Below, piece after piece: positions 53,256 to 63,851 of a stretch of DNA of 64,000 nucleotides; position 1 is the first letter of the stretch; every line of letters starts with the position of its first letter. The notes beneath the pieces were generated by a model. It was not told where the DNA came from and did not search any database. It saw nothing but the letters and a program-made list of their open reading frames with translations. The position numbers and the translations under genes are program-made. Where the stretch lies: contig NZ_VPFL01000005.1 in assembly GCF_008014345.1 (NCBI RefSeq), positions 62,001-126,000 on the forward strand, read 5' to 3'. This stretch comes from Pelomicrobium methylotrophicum. GTDB taxonomy: Bacteria > Pseudomonadota > Gammaproteobacteria > Burkholderiales > UBA6910.

Positions 53256-56200
53256 ATGACCGATCTCAGCGTTCAGGCCGCGCCCCAACCCTACCGCCTC
53301 GCCAACCGCGTCCGCTTCGTCACGGCGGCAAGCCTCTTTGACGGCCACGATGCCTCCATCAACATCGTCCGGCGGCTGCTCCAGGCCCATGGCGCCGAGG
53401 TGATCCATCTCGGCCACAACCGCTCGGTGGAAGAAATCGTCACGACCGCCCTGCAGGAGGACGCCCACGCCATCGCCGTCAGCTCTTATCAGGGCGGTCA
53501 TGTGGAGTTCTTCAAATACATGGTGGACCTGCTCAAGGCGCGGGGAGGCGCCGACGTCAAGATCTTCGGCGGAGGGGGCGGCGTCATCATTCCGCGGGAA
53601 ATCCGGGAGCTCGAGGCCTACGGAGTCACCCGCATCTATTCCCCCGAGGACGGGCAGAAGCTGGGCCTCGCCGGCATGATCTGGGACATGCTCCAGCGGG
53701 CGGACGCGGATCTCACCCGGGACTGCCCCCAGGATCTGAAGGCGGTGCGCGCCGGCGACCGGCGGGCGCTGGCGCGGCTCATCACGGCTTTCGAGAACGG
53801 GACTGTGGACTCCGCGCTTCGCCAGGAGGTGCTGCGGGGCGCCCAGGCGGCGAAGGTGCCGGTGGTCGGCATCACGGGCACGGGCGGCTCCGGCAAGTCC
53901 TCCTTGACCGATGAGCTCATCCGCCGCTTCCGCCTCGACCTGGAAGACCGGCTCGAGATCGCCGTCATCGCGGCCGATCCCTCGCGCCGAAAGACCGGCG
54001 GGGCGCTGCTGGGCGATCGCATCCGCATGAACGCCATCCACTCGCCCCGCATTTACATGCGGTCCCTGGCGACGCGGGTGGCGGGAAGCGAGATCCCCGC
54101 CACGCTTCCTGACATCATCGCCCTCGTGAAGCTTGCGGGCTTCGACCTGGTGATGGTGGAGACCTCCGGCATCGGCCAGGCGGATGCGGCCATCGTCCCC
54201 CACGTGGACGTCTCCCTGTACGTGATGACGCCTGACTACGGCGCGGCGAGCCAGCTTGAGAAGATTGAAATGCTGGATTTCGCAGATCTCGTGGCGATCA
54301 ACAAGTTCGACCGCCGCGGGGCCCTCGATGCTTTGCGCGACGTCTCCAAACAGGTGCAACGCAACTGCGCCGAGTTCGGCAAGCGCCCCGACGACATGCC
54401 GGTCTACGGCACCATCGCTTCTCGTTTCAACGACGAGGGGGTCACCGCCTTGTACCAGGGACTCAGGCAACTGCTCGCCGAACGCGGCTTCAAGCTCCCG
54501 CCGGGAACGCTTCCCCCCGTCAACGTGCGGCACTCCGCTGGCGCCAGCTCCATCGTGCCTGCGGCCCGGGCCCGCTATCTGGCCGAGATCGCCGAGACCG
54601 TGCGCGATTACCGCCGGGAGGCGGAGCGGCAAGCGGCGTTGGCCCGGGAGCGGCAGCAATTGAAAAGCGCGAAGCGCCTCCTGGAAGAGGCGGGGCAGGA
54701 CGCTTCCCACCTCGAGCCCCTGATCGAGGCGCGGGAACGGGCCTTGGACCCCCGCTGCCGGAAGCTCCTGGAGCAGTGGCCCCGCATGCGGGAAATCTAC
54801 GCGGGCGACGAATACGTGGTGAAGATCCGCGACAAGGAAGTGCGCACCGCCCTCCACCACACCACGCTTGCCGGCACCCGTCTGCCGAAGATTGCACTCC
54901 CCACCTACGAGGACGAGGGCGAGGTGCTCAAATGGCTGCTCAAAGAGAACGTGCCGGGCAGTTTTCCCTTTACCGCCGGCGTGTTCGCCTTCAAGCGCGA
55001 GCACGAGGACCCGACCCGGATGTTCGCCGGCGAGGGCGACCCCTTCCGCACCAACCGCCGGTTTCATTACCTGTCCAAGGACTCGCGCGCGAAGCGGCTT
55101 TCCACCGCTTTCGACTCGGTCACCCTCTACGGCTTCGACCCGGACGAGCGACCCGACATCTACGGCAAGATCGGCAACGCCGGGGTCTCGGTGGCCACCT
55201 TGGACGACATGAAAGTGCTCTACTCGGGCTTCGACCTGTGCGACCCGCTCACCTCGGTGTCGATGACCATCAACGGGCCCGCGCCGACCATCCTGGCCAT
55301 GTTCTTTAACACCGCTATCGACCAACAGCTCGCGAAGTTCGAGCGGGACAATGGCCGCCCGCCCACCGACGACGAGCAGGAGAAGATCCGGGCCTGGGTG
55401 CTCTCCACCGTGCGCGGCACGGTGCAGGCCGACATCCTCAAGGAGGACCAGGGCCAGAACACCTGCATCTTCTCCACCGAGTTTGCCCTCAAGATGATGG
55501 CGGACGTGCAGGAGTACTTCGTCCAGCACAACGTGCGCAATTTCTACTCGGCGTCCATCTCCGGCTATCACATTGCGGAGGCGGGCGCCAACCCCATCAC
55601 CCAGCTCGCCTTCACCCTGGCGAACGGCTTCACCTACGTGGAAGCGTATCTTGCCCGGGGCATGCAGGTGGACGAGTTCGCGCCCAATCTGTCGTTCTTC
55701 TTCAGTAACGGCATGGATCCCGAGTACGCGGTGCTGGGGCGCGTGGCCCGGCGCATCTGGGCCATCGCCCTGCGTTTCAAGTACGGGGCGAACGAGCGCT
55801 CGCAGAAGCTCAAGTACCACATCCAGACCTCGGGGCGCTCGCTCCACGCCCAAGAGATCGACTTCAACGACATCCGCACCACGCTCCAGGCGCTCGAGGC
55901 CGTCTACGACAACTGCAACTCGCTCCACACCAACGCCTTTGATGAAGCGATCACCACGCCCACCGAGGAGTCGGTGCGCCGGGCCATGGCGATCCAGCTC
56001 ATCATCAACCGCGAGTGGGGGTTGGCGAGGAACGAGAATCCGAACCAAGGTGCCTTCATCATCGAACGGCTCACCGATCTCGTGGAGGAGGCAGTGCTCG
56101 AGGAGTTCGACCGCCTCTCGGAGCGCGGCGGCGTGCTGGGGGCCATGGAGACCGGCTACCAGCGGAGCAAGATCCAGGAGGAATCGCTCCTTTATGAGAC

Positions 56201-56513
56201 CAGGAAGCACGACGGGTCGCTGCCCATCGTCGGGGTAAACACCTTCGTGAACCCCAACCCCAAGCCGGCGGCGGAAGCGATCCAGCTCGCCCGTTCCACC
56301 GAGGAGGAGAAGCGGTCCCAGCTCAGGCGCCTGCGCGACTTCCAGGCGCGCCACGCCCACGAGGCGGGGCCGATGCTCGCGCGGCTCAAGCAGGCAGCCA
56401 TGCGGGGCGAAAACATCTTCGCCGTGCTCATGGACGCGGTGCGCTGCTGCTCGCTGGGGCAGATTACCCAGACCCTGTTCGAGGTGGGCGGGCAGTATCG
56501 GCGCAATATGTAG
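53256..56513 (+). CDS. icmF: IcmF, fused B12-dependent isobutyryl-CoA/acyl-CoA mutase with G-protein chaperone
   Basis: 1085 residues in the IcmF order: B12-binding domain (about 15-145; [11 protein letters not shown] with the cobalt-ligating His), MeaB-like GTPase (about 200-500; P-loop [25 protein letters not shown]), then the TIM-barrel mutase (about 560-1085). Interconverts isobutyryl-CoA and n-butyryl-CoA; some homologues also use isovaleryl- or pivalyl-CoA. In-cis chaperone avoids a separate MeaB. The GGAGGGG site supports the ATG. Confidence 0.95.
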   Translation: MTDLSVQAAPQPYRLANRVRFVTAASLFDGHDASINIVRRLLQAHGAEVIHLGHNRSVEEIVTTALQEDAHAIAVSSYQGGHVEFFKYMVDLLKARGGADVKIFGGGGGVIIPREIRELEAYGVTRIYSPEDGQKLGLAGMIWDMLQRADADLTRDCPQDLKAVRAGDRRALARLITAFENGTVDSALRQEVLRGAQAAKVPVVGITGTGGSGKSSLTDELIRRFRLDLEDRLEIAVIAADPSRRKTGGALLGDRIRMNAIHSPRIYMRSLATRVAGSEIPATLPDIIALVKLAGFDLVMVETSGIGQADAAIVPHVDVSLYVMTPDYGAASQLEKIEMLDFADLVAINKFDRRGALDALRDVSKQVQRNCAEFGKRPDDMPVYGTIASRFNDEGVTALYQGLRQLLAERGFKLPPGTLPPVNVRHSAGASSIVPAARARYLAEIAETVRDYRREAERQAALARERQQLKSAKRLLEEAGQDASHLEPLIEARERALDPRCRKLLEQWPRMREIYAGDEYVVKIRDKEVRTALHHTTLAGTRLPKIALPTYEDEGEVLKWLLKENVPGSFPFTAGVFAFKREHEDPTRMFAGEGDPFRTNRRFHYLSKDSRAKRLSTAFDSVTLYGFDPDERPDIYGKIGNAGVSVATLDDMKVLYSGFDLCDPLTSVSMTINGPAPTILAMFFNTAIDQQLAKFERDNGRPPTDDEQEKIRAWVLSTVRGTVQADILKEDQGQNTCIFSTEFALKMMADVQEYFVQHNVRNFYSASISGYHIAEAGANPITQLAFTLANGFTYVEAYLARGMQVDEFAPNLSFFFSNGMDPEYAVLGRVARRIWAIALRFKYGANERSQKLKYHIQTSGRSLHAQEIDFNDIRTTLQALEAVYDNCNSLHTNAFDEAITTPTEESVRRAMAIQLIINREWGLARNENPNQGAFIIERLTDLVEEAVLEEFDRLSERGGVLGAMETGYQRSKIQEESLLYETRKHDGSLPIVGVNTFVNPNPKPAAEAIQLARSTEEEKRSQLRRLRDFQARHAHEAGPMLARLKQAAMRGENIFAVLMDAVRCCSLGQITQTLFEVGGQYRRNM

Positions 56514-56598
56514 GCGGTCGTGGGGTGATGAAGTGATTTGCGTGGCGGTACACTCTGTCACCCCCTTGCCCAACCGCCCTCACTGAGTCGCTTTATAA

Positions 56599-57363
56599 AT
56601 GCAGATCCCCGATCATGTATTTCTCGTGGCCGGAGGCGCCTCCGGCCTGGGCGCTGCCACGGCCCGGATGCTGGTGGCCGAGGGCGGCTCGGTGGTCATT
56701 CTCGATCTGAACGAGACCGAGGGTCAGGCGCTGAAGCAGGCGCTGGGCAGCCGGGCCTGCTTCGTGCAGGGCAGCGTGACCGAGGAGGCCCACGTGCAAG
56801 CGGCGGTGGAGGCCGCTGGTCGCCTGGGACCCCTGCGCGGGGCGATCAACTGCGCCGGCATCGCGCTGGGCGAGCGGGTGGTGGGAAAGCAGGGGCCGCA
56901 TTCGCTGGCATCGTTCAGCCGCACGGTCCAGGTTAACCTGGTGGGCACCTTCAACGTGCTTCGGCTCGCGGCTGCCGCCATGAGCGTGCTGGAGCCGCTT
57001 CCGAGCGGCGAGCGTGGCGTCATCGTCAACACCGCCTCGGTCGCCGCTTTCGACGGCCAGGTCGGCCAGGCCGCCTACGCCGCCTCCAAAGCGGGCGTGG
57101 TGGGCATGGCGCTGCCCATCGCGCGGGAACTGGCCCGCTTCGGCATCCGGGTGATGACCATTGCACCCGGGGTCTTCGACACCCCCATGGTGGCGGCTAT
57201 GACCGATGAGATCCGGGCCAGCCTCGCGGCCCAGGTGCCGTTTCCGCCGCGGCTGGGGCGGCCCGAAGAGTACGCGGCCCTGGTCAAGCACATCCTTGAG
57301 AACGAAATGCTCAACGCTGAAGTGATCCGCCTGGACGGGGCGGTGCGCCTGGCTGCCCGATAA
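56599..57363 (+). CDS. short-chain 3-hydroxyacyl-CoA dehydrogenase (HSD10-like)
   Basis: 254 residues, classical SDR: cofactor loop [14 protein letters not shown] (NAD-type, with D after beta2: VILDLNE), NCAGIA, catalytic Ser in [10 protein letters not shown] and YxxxK in YAASKAGV. Closest pattern is type II 3-hydroxyacyl-CoA / 2-methyl-3-hydroxybutyryl-CoA dehydrogenase of isoleucine and branched fatty-acid oxidation. It lies between icmF and a crotonase, fitting branched acyl-CoA catabolism. Confidence 0.92.
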   Translation: MQIPDHVFLVAGGASGLGAATARMLVAEGGSVVILDLNETEGQALKQALGSRACFVQGSVTEEAHVQAAVEAAGRLGPLRGAINCAGIALGERVVGKQGPHSLASFSRTVQVNLVGTFNVLRLAAAAMSVLEPLPSGERGVIVNTASVAAFDGQVGQAAYAASKAGVVGMALPIARELARFGIRVMTIAPGVFDTPMVAAMTDEIRASLAAQVPFPPRLGRPEEYAALVKHILENEMLNAEVIRLDGAVRLAAR

Positions 57364-57385
57364 CCCTCAACCTTCGATCCTGACC

Positions 57386-58171
57386 ATGACCTACGAAAAC
57401 CTGATCCTGGAACAAGTCGAGCACGGCATCCATCGCTTCACGGTGAACCGGCCGAGGGCGCTCAATGCCCTCAATCCCGAAACCCTCGCCGAGCTAGGCG
57501 CTGCGGTCGCGGAGGTGGCGGCAGACCCGCAGGCGCGGGTGCTGCTGCTTACGGGTGCCGGCGACAAGGCCTTCGTGGCCGGGGCCGACATCTCCCGCCT
57601 GGCGGACATGGGCCCGGTGGAGGGGCAGCGCTTCTGCGAGACCGCGCTCAAGGTGTTCCGCGCCATCGAGCTTCTGCCCATTCCGGTCATCGCCTTGGTG
57701 AACGGGTATGCGCTGGGCGGGGGGTGCGAGCTCGCCATGGCCTGCGACTTCATCATTGCCTCGGAAAACGCCGTCTTCGGCCAGCCCGAAGTGAACTTGG
57801 GCATCAACGCCGGCTTTGGCGGCACCCAGCGCCTTCCCCGGCGGGTGGGCGCCGGCATGGCGCTGGAGCTGCTGCTGACCGGCCGCCAAGTGAAAGCGGA
57901 GGAGGCGCTGAGAATCGGCCTCGTAAACCACGTGGTGCCCAGAGACCAACTGATGGCCAAAGGCCTGGAGATCGCCCGGCTCATCGCCGCCAAGGCGCCC
58001 CTGGCGGTGCGTTATACCAAGCAATTGGTGCAGCGCGGGCAGGATCTGGATCTGGAGAATGCCTGCGCCCTGGAGAGCCAGGTGTTCGGGCTCCTGTGCG
58101 CGACCGAGGACAAGCGCGAAGGCGTGCGGGCGTTTCTGGAAAAACGGCCGGCCCGCTTCCAAGGGCGTTGA
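57386..58171 (+). CDS. enoyl-CoA hydratase (crotonase family)
   Basis: 261 residues with both catalytic glutamates: GYALGGGCELAMACDFIIA and GQPEVNLGINAGFGGTQRL; oxyanion loop KAFVAGADISRLADMG. Short-chain specificity (crotonyl-CoA type) is suggested. It hydrates enoyl-CoA intermediates alongside the preceding dehydrogenase, 22 bases away, likely one operon with icmF. Confidence 0.94.
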   Translation: MTYENLILEQVEHGIHRFTVNRPRALNALNPETLAELGAAVAEVAADPQARVLLLTGAGDKAFVAGADISRLADMGPVEGQRFCETALKVFRAIELLPIPVIALVNGYALGGGCELAMACDFIIASENAVFGQPEVNLGINAGFGGTQRLPRRVGAGMALELLLTGRQVKAEEALRIGLVNHVVPRDQLMAKGLEIARLIAAKAPLAVRYTKQLVQRGQDLDLENACALESQVFGLLCATEDKREGVRAFLEKRPARFQGR

Positions 58172-58199
58172 CCGGGGTGGCCGGGCACGTGCTGTCCGG

Positions 58200-58883
58200 C
58201 TACTGGGACGATGCGGCGAAGCGGCGCAGCCCCTCCAGATCGCGCACCGTTACTCCGCGGTAATCGACGTCGATCAGCCCGGCTCTTTGCAGCACTTGCA
58301 GGGCCTGGTTGACGCGCTGACGGCAGGCGCCCACCAGATACCCCAGCTCCTCCTGGGAGATCTGGATCTGGAATTGCGTGGCGGGATACAAGTGAGGATT
58401 GAACAGCGACACGAGGGACATCGCCACCCGGGCGTCCAGGTCCAGGAGCCGCTCGTGCTCCAGGGTGCCGATGAAGTATGACAGGCGCTCGTTCAACTGC
58501 ATCAGCAAAAAGCGGTTGAAGGCGAGGCTTGAGTCGAGCAGCCAGTGAAACGTGGACTCGGGCAAGAAAGCGATGCGCGAGGCCCGCAACGCCACGACGT
58601 CGTATTTGCGCGGTTCGCCCTTGAGCACTGAGCCTTCCCCGAACCAGCTCCCCCCCGGGATGCCGGCGAGGGTGAACGACTTTCCCGTCGACGCGACGCA
58701 TTGCAACTTGACCAGCCCGTCGATCACGCCTACCCAGGCGTTGGAGGGCTCGCCTTTGCGGCATACCAGGGCGCCGGGGGGGAATTCGCGCTCGACAATG
58801 GAAGCCTTCACCTGCGCGAGCTGGGCGGGGGACAGTTCCCGCGTCCACGGACTCAGGGCGAGCATCTCGTCGAGGGAGCGCAT
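58200..58883 (-). CDS. Crp/Fnr-family transcriptional regulator
   Basis: 227 residues: cyclic-nucleotide-binding-like beta-roll (about 20-120; FTLAGIPGGSWFGEGSVL) and a winged helix (ISQEELGYLVGACRQRVNQALQVLQRAGLI). It lacks the N-terminal Cys cluster of Fnr, so it is not an oxygen-sensing Fe-S type. It diverges from the acyl-CoA synthetase/liv genes across 124 bases and may control them. Confidence 0.93.
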   Translation of the reverse strand: MRSLDEMLALSPWTRELSPAQLAQVKASIVEREFPPGALVCRKGEPSNAWVGVIDGLVKLQCVASTGKSFTLAGIPGGSWFGEGSVLKGEPRKYDVVALRASRIAFLPESTFHWLLDSSLAFNRFLLMQLNERLSYFIGTLEHERLLDLDARVAMSLVSLFNPHLYPATQFQIQISQEELGYLVGACRQRVNQALQVLQRAGLIDVDYRGVTVRDLEGLRRFAASSQ

Positions 58884-59007
58884 GGGGCGATTGTCGATCG
58901 AGCGACAGTCTGCTGGAAATATACCGCTTATGATTTTCCAATAAAAACGAACCGGCGGGACTCAGTTCACCCCGAAGCCGGGTGGAGAGGAGGAGGAGGC
59001 GCTAGCC

Positions 59008-60975
59008 ATGTCGGACGCTGTCGAGGCGCACGCCCTCGATACTTTTCCGCGGCTGCTTTTGCACCACGCCACCGTCCGGGGGGACCGGCCTGCCATCCGC
59101 GAGAAGGACTACGGGATCTGGCAGACCTGGACTTGGCGCCAGGTCCTGGAGGAGGCGCGGTTGCTCGCCTGCGGATTGGCGGCCGAGGGCTTCCGGCGCG
59201 GCCAGCATCTGGCCATCATCGGCGAGAACCGGCCTCGGCTTTACTGGGCGATGGTGGCGACCCAGGCCCTCGGCGGTATCCCGGTGCCGCTGTACCAGGA
59301 CGCAGCGGTCCAGGAGATGGGGTATGTGTTCCGCAACGCCGAGATCGCGTACGCCATCGTGGAGGACCAGGAGCAGGTGGACAAGCTCCTCGAAATCCTT
59401 CCCGAATGCCCTTTTCTCAAGCACATCTACTACGACGACCCCCGGGGGCTGCGTCATTACACGCAACCCGAGCTCAAGTGCTTCGAGGCGTTGCAAGCCC
59501 TCGGCCGTGCCTTCGACCGACAGCACCCGGCGTTTTTCCTGCACGAGATCGCCAAGGGCCGGGGCGGCGACACCGCGGCCCTGTTCTACACCTCGGGCAC
59601 GACCGGCAATCCGAAGGGTGTGATCCTTACCCACGACAACCTGATCAGCGCTGCCCGCATCGGCGCCGAGATGGAGGGGCTGACCCCCGACGAGGAGGTG
59701 CTTGCCTACCTGCCGATGGCGTGGATCGGGCAGAACATGTTTTCCTATGCCCAGGCCTACGTGGTGGGCTTTTGCGTCAGCTGCCCGGAGTCCGCCGACA
59801 CGGTGCTCACCGACATGCGGGAGATCGGGCCCACTTACTACTTCGCGCCGCCGCGGGTGCTGGAAGCGCTGCTCACCCAGGTGACGATCCGCATGGACGA
59901 CGCCGGAAGGCTTAAGCGCAAGATGTTCGACGATTTCATGGCTGTGGCACGCAGGGTGGGCACCCGGATCCTGGACGGCCGCGAGCCGGTGCCGCTTCTC
60001 GACCGCCTGCGCTACTTCATCGGCGAGCGCTTGGTCTACGGGCCTCTGCGCAACGTGCTGGGCTTAAGCCGCATCAAAGTGGCCTACACGGCGGGGGAGG
60101 CCATCGGGGCAGACCTGTTTCAGTTCTATCGCTCCATCGGCGTCAACCTCAAGCAGCTCTACGGATCCACCGAGACCTCGGTCTTTGTATGCGTGCAGCA
60201 GAACGGGCAGGTGAAGCCCGATACCGTCGGACCGCCGGTCAAGGGGGTCGAGGTGAGAATCGCCGACAACGGCGAGATCCTGATCCGCTCGCCGGCGCTG
60301 TTCCAGGGCTATTACAAGAATCCCGAAGCCACGGCGGAAGCCAAGGATGCGGACGGCTGGTTCCACACGGGGGATGCCGGCTACTTCGACCAGGATGGCC
60401 ACCTGCGTATCATCGACCGCGCCAAGGACGTAGGCCGTTTGAACGGCGGGGCCCTGTTCGCGCCCAAATACATCGAGAACAAGCTCAAGTTTTTTCCCTA
60501 TATCAAGGAGGCGGTGGTCTTCGGTGACAAGCGCGACAGGGTGTGCGCTTTCATCAACATTGACATGGAGGCGGTGGGCAACTGGGCGGAGCGCCGCGGG
60601 CTTCCCTACTCCGGCTACACCGACCTCGCCGCCCAGCCCCAGGTCTACGACCTCGTCCGGGAATGCGTGGAGAAAGTGAACCGGGATCTTTCCCTCGACC
60701 CCAAGCTGGCGGGATCCCAGATTCACCGCTTCCTGGTCTTGCCCAAGGAGCTGGACGCGGATGATGGCGAGATCACCCGCACGCGGAAGGTGCGGCGGCG
60801 CTTCATTGCCGAGAAGTACGCGCTGCTCATCGAGGCGCTGTATTCCAGCAAAAAGGAATGTTGCGTCGAGACCCAGGTGCGGTTTGAGGACGGACGCACC
60901 GGGATGGTCAAGGCCAACGTCAGGATCGCTGACGCGCGGACCTACAGTGTCGACTTGGCCAGGGCAGCGTCGTAG
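59008..60975 (+). CDS. AMP-forming acyl-CoA synthetase
   Basis: 655 residues of the long-chain/FadD15-like branch. AMP-binding motif ALFYTSGTTGNPKGVILTHDN, LYGSTETSVFVCVQ, and the hinge/C-terminal DGWFHTGDAGYFDQDGHLRIIDRAKDVGRLNGG. Strong GAGGAGGAGG ribosome site. Its stop is immediately followed by livG. Such synthetases coupled to Liv-type ABC genes activate imported carboxylates, but the substrate is not determined. Confidence 0.94.
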   Translation: MSDAVEAHALDTFPRLLLHHATVRGDRPAIREKDYGIWQTWTWRQVLEEARLLACGLAAEGFRRGQHLAIIGENRPRLYWAMVATQALGGIPVPLYQDAAVQEMGYVFRNAEIAYAIVEDQEQVDKLLEILPECPFLKHIYYDDPRGLRHYTQPELKCFEALQALGRAFDRQHPAFFLHEIAKGRGGDTAALFYTSGTTGNPKGVILTHDNLISAARIGAEMEGLTPDEEVLAYLPMAWIGQNMFSYAQAYVVGFCVSCPESADTVLTDMREIGPTYYFAPPRVLEALLTQVTIRMDDAGRLKRKMFDDFMAVARRVGTRILDGREPVPLLDRLRYFIGERLVYGPLRNVLGLSRIKVAYTAGEAIGADLFQFYRSIGVNLKQLYGSTETSVFVCVQQNGQVKPDTVGPPVKGVEVRIADNGEILIRSPALFQGYYKNPEATAEAKDADGWFHTGDAGYFDQDGHLRIIDRAKDVGRLNGGALFAPKYIENKLKFFPYIKEAVVFGDKRDRVCAFINIDMEAVGNWAERRGLPYSGYTDLAAQPQVYDLVRECVEKVNRDLSLDPKLAGSQIHRFLVLPKELDADDGEITRTRKVRRRFIAEKYALLIEALYSSKKECCVETQVRFEDGRTGMVKANVRIADARTYSVDLARAAS

Positions 60976-61764
60976 ATGAACAGGCAGCGCCGCATCGGCC
61001 CTCCGATCCTCACGGTCGAGGACATCTGCCTCTCGTTCGGGGGCGTCAAAGCCCTGGATCGAGTATCGTTCGAGGTGCGCGAGCACGAGATCCTGGCCAT
61101 CATCGGCCCCAACGGCGCGGGAAAAAGCTCGATGCTCAACGTCATCAACGGCGTCTACCACCCCCAGGAAGGAAGCGTGACCTTCATGGGGAAAAAGCGT
61201 CATCGCATGCGGCCCCACGAGGCTGCCGCCCAGGGCATCGCCCGCACGTTCCAGAACATCGCCCTGTTCAAGGGCATGAGCGTGCTCGACAACATCATGA
61301 CCGGCCGCAACCTCAAGATGAAGACCAGCTTCCTGGAGCAGGCCCTCTACTGGGGCCGGGCGCGAGCGGAGGAAATCGAACACCGGAGGAAGGTCGAGGA
61401 GATCATCGACTTCCTGGAGATCGAGCATATCCGCAAGACACCGGTGGGAAGGCTCCCGTACGGGTTGCAGAAGCGGGTGGAGCTCGCGCGGGCGCTGGCC
61501 GCGGAGCCCCAGTTGCTCCTGCTGGACGAGCCGATGGCGGGCATGAACGTGGAGGAAAAGCAGGATATGTGTCGCTTCGTGCTGGACGTGAACGACGAGT
61601 TCGGCACCACCATCGTGCTCATCGAGCACGATATGGGGGTCGTCATGGACATCTCGGATCGGGTGGTGGTGCTCGACTACGGGCGCAAGATCGCGGAAGG
61701 GACCCCCGAGGAAGTGCGCGCTCATCCGGCCGTGATCGAAGCGTATCTGGGCGTGGCCCATTGA
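60976..61764 (+). CDS. livG: branched-chain amino-acid-type ABC transporter ATPase
   Basis: 262 residues. Walker A IGPNGAGKSSMLN, Q-loop near RTFQNIALF, a signature region in LPYGLQKRVELARAL, Walker B LLLLDEPMAGM, H-loop LIEHDM. LivG-type energiser. It abuts the acyl-CoA synthetase stop without a gap. Confidence 0.95.
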   Translation: MNRQRRIGPPILTVEDICLSFGGVKALDRVSFEVREHEILAIIGPNGAGKSSMLNVINGVYHPQEGSVTFMGKKRHRMRPHEAAAQGIARTFQNIALFKGMSVLDNIMTGRNLKMKTSFLEQALYWGRARAEEIEHRRKVEEIIDFLEIEHIRKTPVGRLPYGLQKRVELARALAAEPQLLLLDEPMAGMNVEEKQDMCRFVLDVNDEFGTTIVLIEHDMGVVMDISDRVVVLDYGRKIAEGTPEEVRAHPAVIEAYLGVAH

Positions 61765-61773
61765 GGGGGGGAC

Positions 61774-62655
61774 GTGGCGTTTTTCATCGAAGTGCTGATC
61801 GGGGGCTTGCTTGCCGGCATCATGTATTCGCTGGTGGCGCTTGGCTTCGTGCTCATCTACAAGGCTTCCGGCGTGTTCAACTTCGCCCAAGGGGCGATGG
61901 TGTTCTTCGCTGCGCTCACCTGCGTGAGCTTGATCGAGCACGGCTGGAACTTCTGGCTGGCGGTGGGTGCGACCCTGGCGGCGATGGTGCTGCTCGGCGT
62001 GATCACCGAGCGCGTCGTGCTGCGGCCCCTGGTGAACCAGCCGCCCATTTCCCTCTTCATGGCCACCATCGGCCTCACTTTCCTTCTGGAGGGGATGGCG
62101 CAGCTCCTGTGGGGCGCCCAGCCCCACGGGCTGGACATCGGCGTCCAGGACGTGCCGCTGGAGGTGCAGGGGGTGCTGGTGAGCCAACTGGATCTTTTTG
62201 CCGCCGCGACCGCCGCCGTGCTGGTGACGGCCTTGGGTGTTTTCTTCAGCCGCACCAAGGTGGGGCGGGCCCTGCGGGCGGTGGCGGACGACCATCAGGC
62301 GGCCCAGTCGGTGGGCATCCCATTGCACCACATCTGGGCCATGGTCTGGGCGGTGGCGGGCGTCGTGGCCCTGGTGGCGGGTTTGCTGTGGGGCGCGCGC
62401 ACCGGGGTCCAGTTCGCCCTCACTTTCACTGCCCTTAAGGCGCTGCCGGTGCTGATCCTGGGCGGTTTCGAATCCATCGTCGGCGCCATCGTGGGCGGGC
62501 TGATCATCGGGGCCACCGAGAAGCTGGCCGAGGTCTATATCGGCCCTTACGTCGGCGGGGGCATCGAGAACTGGTTCCCCTACGTGCTGGCGATGGTGTT
62601 CCTGTTGGTGCGGCCCGAGGGGTTGTTCGGCGAGAAACGAATCGAACGCGTGTAG
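61774..62655 (+). CDS. livH: branched-chain amino-acid-type ABC transporter permease
   Basis: 293 residues from a GTG behind GGGGGG; about eight membrane helices with LivH hallmarks (LIGGLLAGIMYSLVALGFVLIYKASGVFNFAQG, LPVLILGGFESIVGAIVGGLIIG). Confidence 0.95.
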   Translation: MAFFIEVLIGGLLAGIMYSLVALGFVLIYKASGVFNFAQGAMVFFAALTCVSLIEHGWNFWLAVGATLAAMVLLGVITERVVLRPLVNQPPISLFMATIGLTFLLEGMAQLLWGAQPHGLDIGVQDVPLEVQGVLVSQLDLFAAATAAVLVTALGVFFSRTKVGRALRAVADDHQAAQSVGIPLHHIWAMVWAVAGVVALVAGLLWGARTGVQFALTFTALKALPVLILGGFESIVGAIVGGLIIGATEKLAEVYIGPYVGGGIENWFPYVLAMVFLLVRPEGLFGEKRIERV

Positions 62656-62685
62656 CGTTCAACGAGCGCATCGGCGAGGCGAGCG

Positions 62686-63753
62686 ATGTTCTACCGTGAG
62701 GCCGGCCAATTCAAGACCAGCTACGCCGCCGACCAGCAGATCTTTCCGATTCGCCAGGACCGCGTCGGCATGGCGCTTCTCCTGGCGATCGCCTACGGGG
62801 TCGTGCCCCTGATCGGCAACGATTACTGGTTCACCGCCATCATGATCCCGTTCCTGATCCTGTCGTTGGCAGCCCTGGGGCTCAACATCCTGACCGGCTA
62901 CGCGGGACAGCTTTCGCTGGGCACGGCGGGTTTCATGGCGGTCGGGGCGTTTGCTGCCTACAACTTCATCCTGCGCATTCCCGAAATGCCTTTCCTGCTG
63001 GCCTTCGTGCTGGCGGGCCTCACCGCTGCCCTGGTGGGCATCCTGTTCGGGCTCCCGAGCTTGCGCATCAAAGGCTTCTATCTGGCGGTGGCGACCCTGG
63101 CGGCCCAATTCTTCATCGAGTGGGCGCTGATCAAGTTCGGCTGGTTCACGAACTATAGCCCCTCGGGGGTCATCGACGCCCAGACCATGACGCTGTTCGG
63201 CTTCGCGCTGGACACCCCCCTGGAGAAGTACCTGCTCACCCTTACGATCGTCTCGGTGTTGGCGCTGGCAGCCAAGAATCTGATGCGCTGCGAGACCGGG
63301 CGCGCGTTCATGGCCATCCGGGACATGGACGTGGCGGCGGAAGTGATCGGCATTCCCATGCTCAAGACCAAGCTGCTCGCCTTCGCCATCAGCTCGTTCT
63401 ATTGCGGCGTGGCGGGCGCGCTCTATGCCTACGCCTACTTGGGGACGGTCGAGCCCCAGGCCTTCGACTTGAACCGCTCGTTCCAAGTGCTGTTCATGAT
63501 CATCATCGGCGGCATGGGAAGCATCCTGGGCTCGTTCCTGGGGGCGGCGTTCATTACGCTGCTGCCCATCCTGCTCAACGTGGTGGCCCACGCCGTATTC
63601 GGCGGCGCGGTGCGTACGGCCATCCTTTCCAATCTGGAGCTGGTGATTTTCGGGGGGCTCATCATCTTCTTCCTGGCGGTGGAACCCCACGGGCTCGCCC
63701 GCTTGTGGCACATCGCCAAGGAGAAGCTGCGGCTATGGCCGTTTCCCTACTGA
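62686..63753 (+). CDS. livM: branched-chain amino-acid-type ABC transporter permease
   Basis: 355 residues, about nine membrane helices; LivM hallmarks ALGLNILTGYAGQLSLGTAGFMAVGA, GLPSLRIKGFYLAVATLA, MAIRDMDVAAEVIGI and MIIIGGMGSILGSFLGA. It pairs with LivH in the membrane. Confidence 0.95.
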   Translation: MFYREAGQFKTSYAADQQIFPIRQDRVGMALLLAIAYGVVPLIGNDYWFTAIMIPFLILSLAALGLNILTGYAGQLSLGTAGFMAVGAFAAYNFILRIPEMPFLLAFVLAGLTAALVGILFGLPSLRIKGFYLAVATLAAQFFIEWALIKFGWFTNYSPSGVIDAQTMTLFGFALDTPLEKYLLTLTIVSVLALAAKNLMRCETGRAFMAIRDMDVAAEVIGIPMLKTKLLAFAISSFYCGVAGALYAYAYLGTVEPQAFDLNRSFQVLFMIIIGGMGSILGSFLGAAFITLLPILLNVVAHAVFGGAVRTAILSNLELVIFGGLIIFFLAVEPHGLARLWHIAKEKLRLWPFPY

Positions 63754-63851
63754 AGAGGAGGCGTGTCATCGGTTAAAGCGCAAGGTTCGACAAGGCTCGG
63801 CCCAAGCGGGCCGGGGATCCATCAACGGGCCTGAGGAAGGAGGGAAGAGGA

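Noticed and set aside
53217-56573. Very long open frame antisense to icmF
   Set aside because: Covers the whole of icmF on the other strand, has no recognisable motifs, and arises from codon bias in GC-rich DNA.
60064-62331. Long minus-strand frame across the acyl-CoA synthetase, livG and livH
   Set aside because: Spans three confident plus-strand genes; His/Gln/Glu-rich with no domain.
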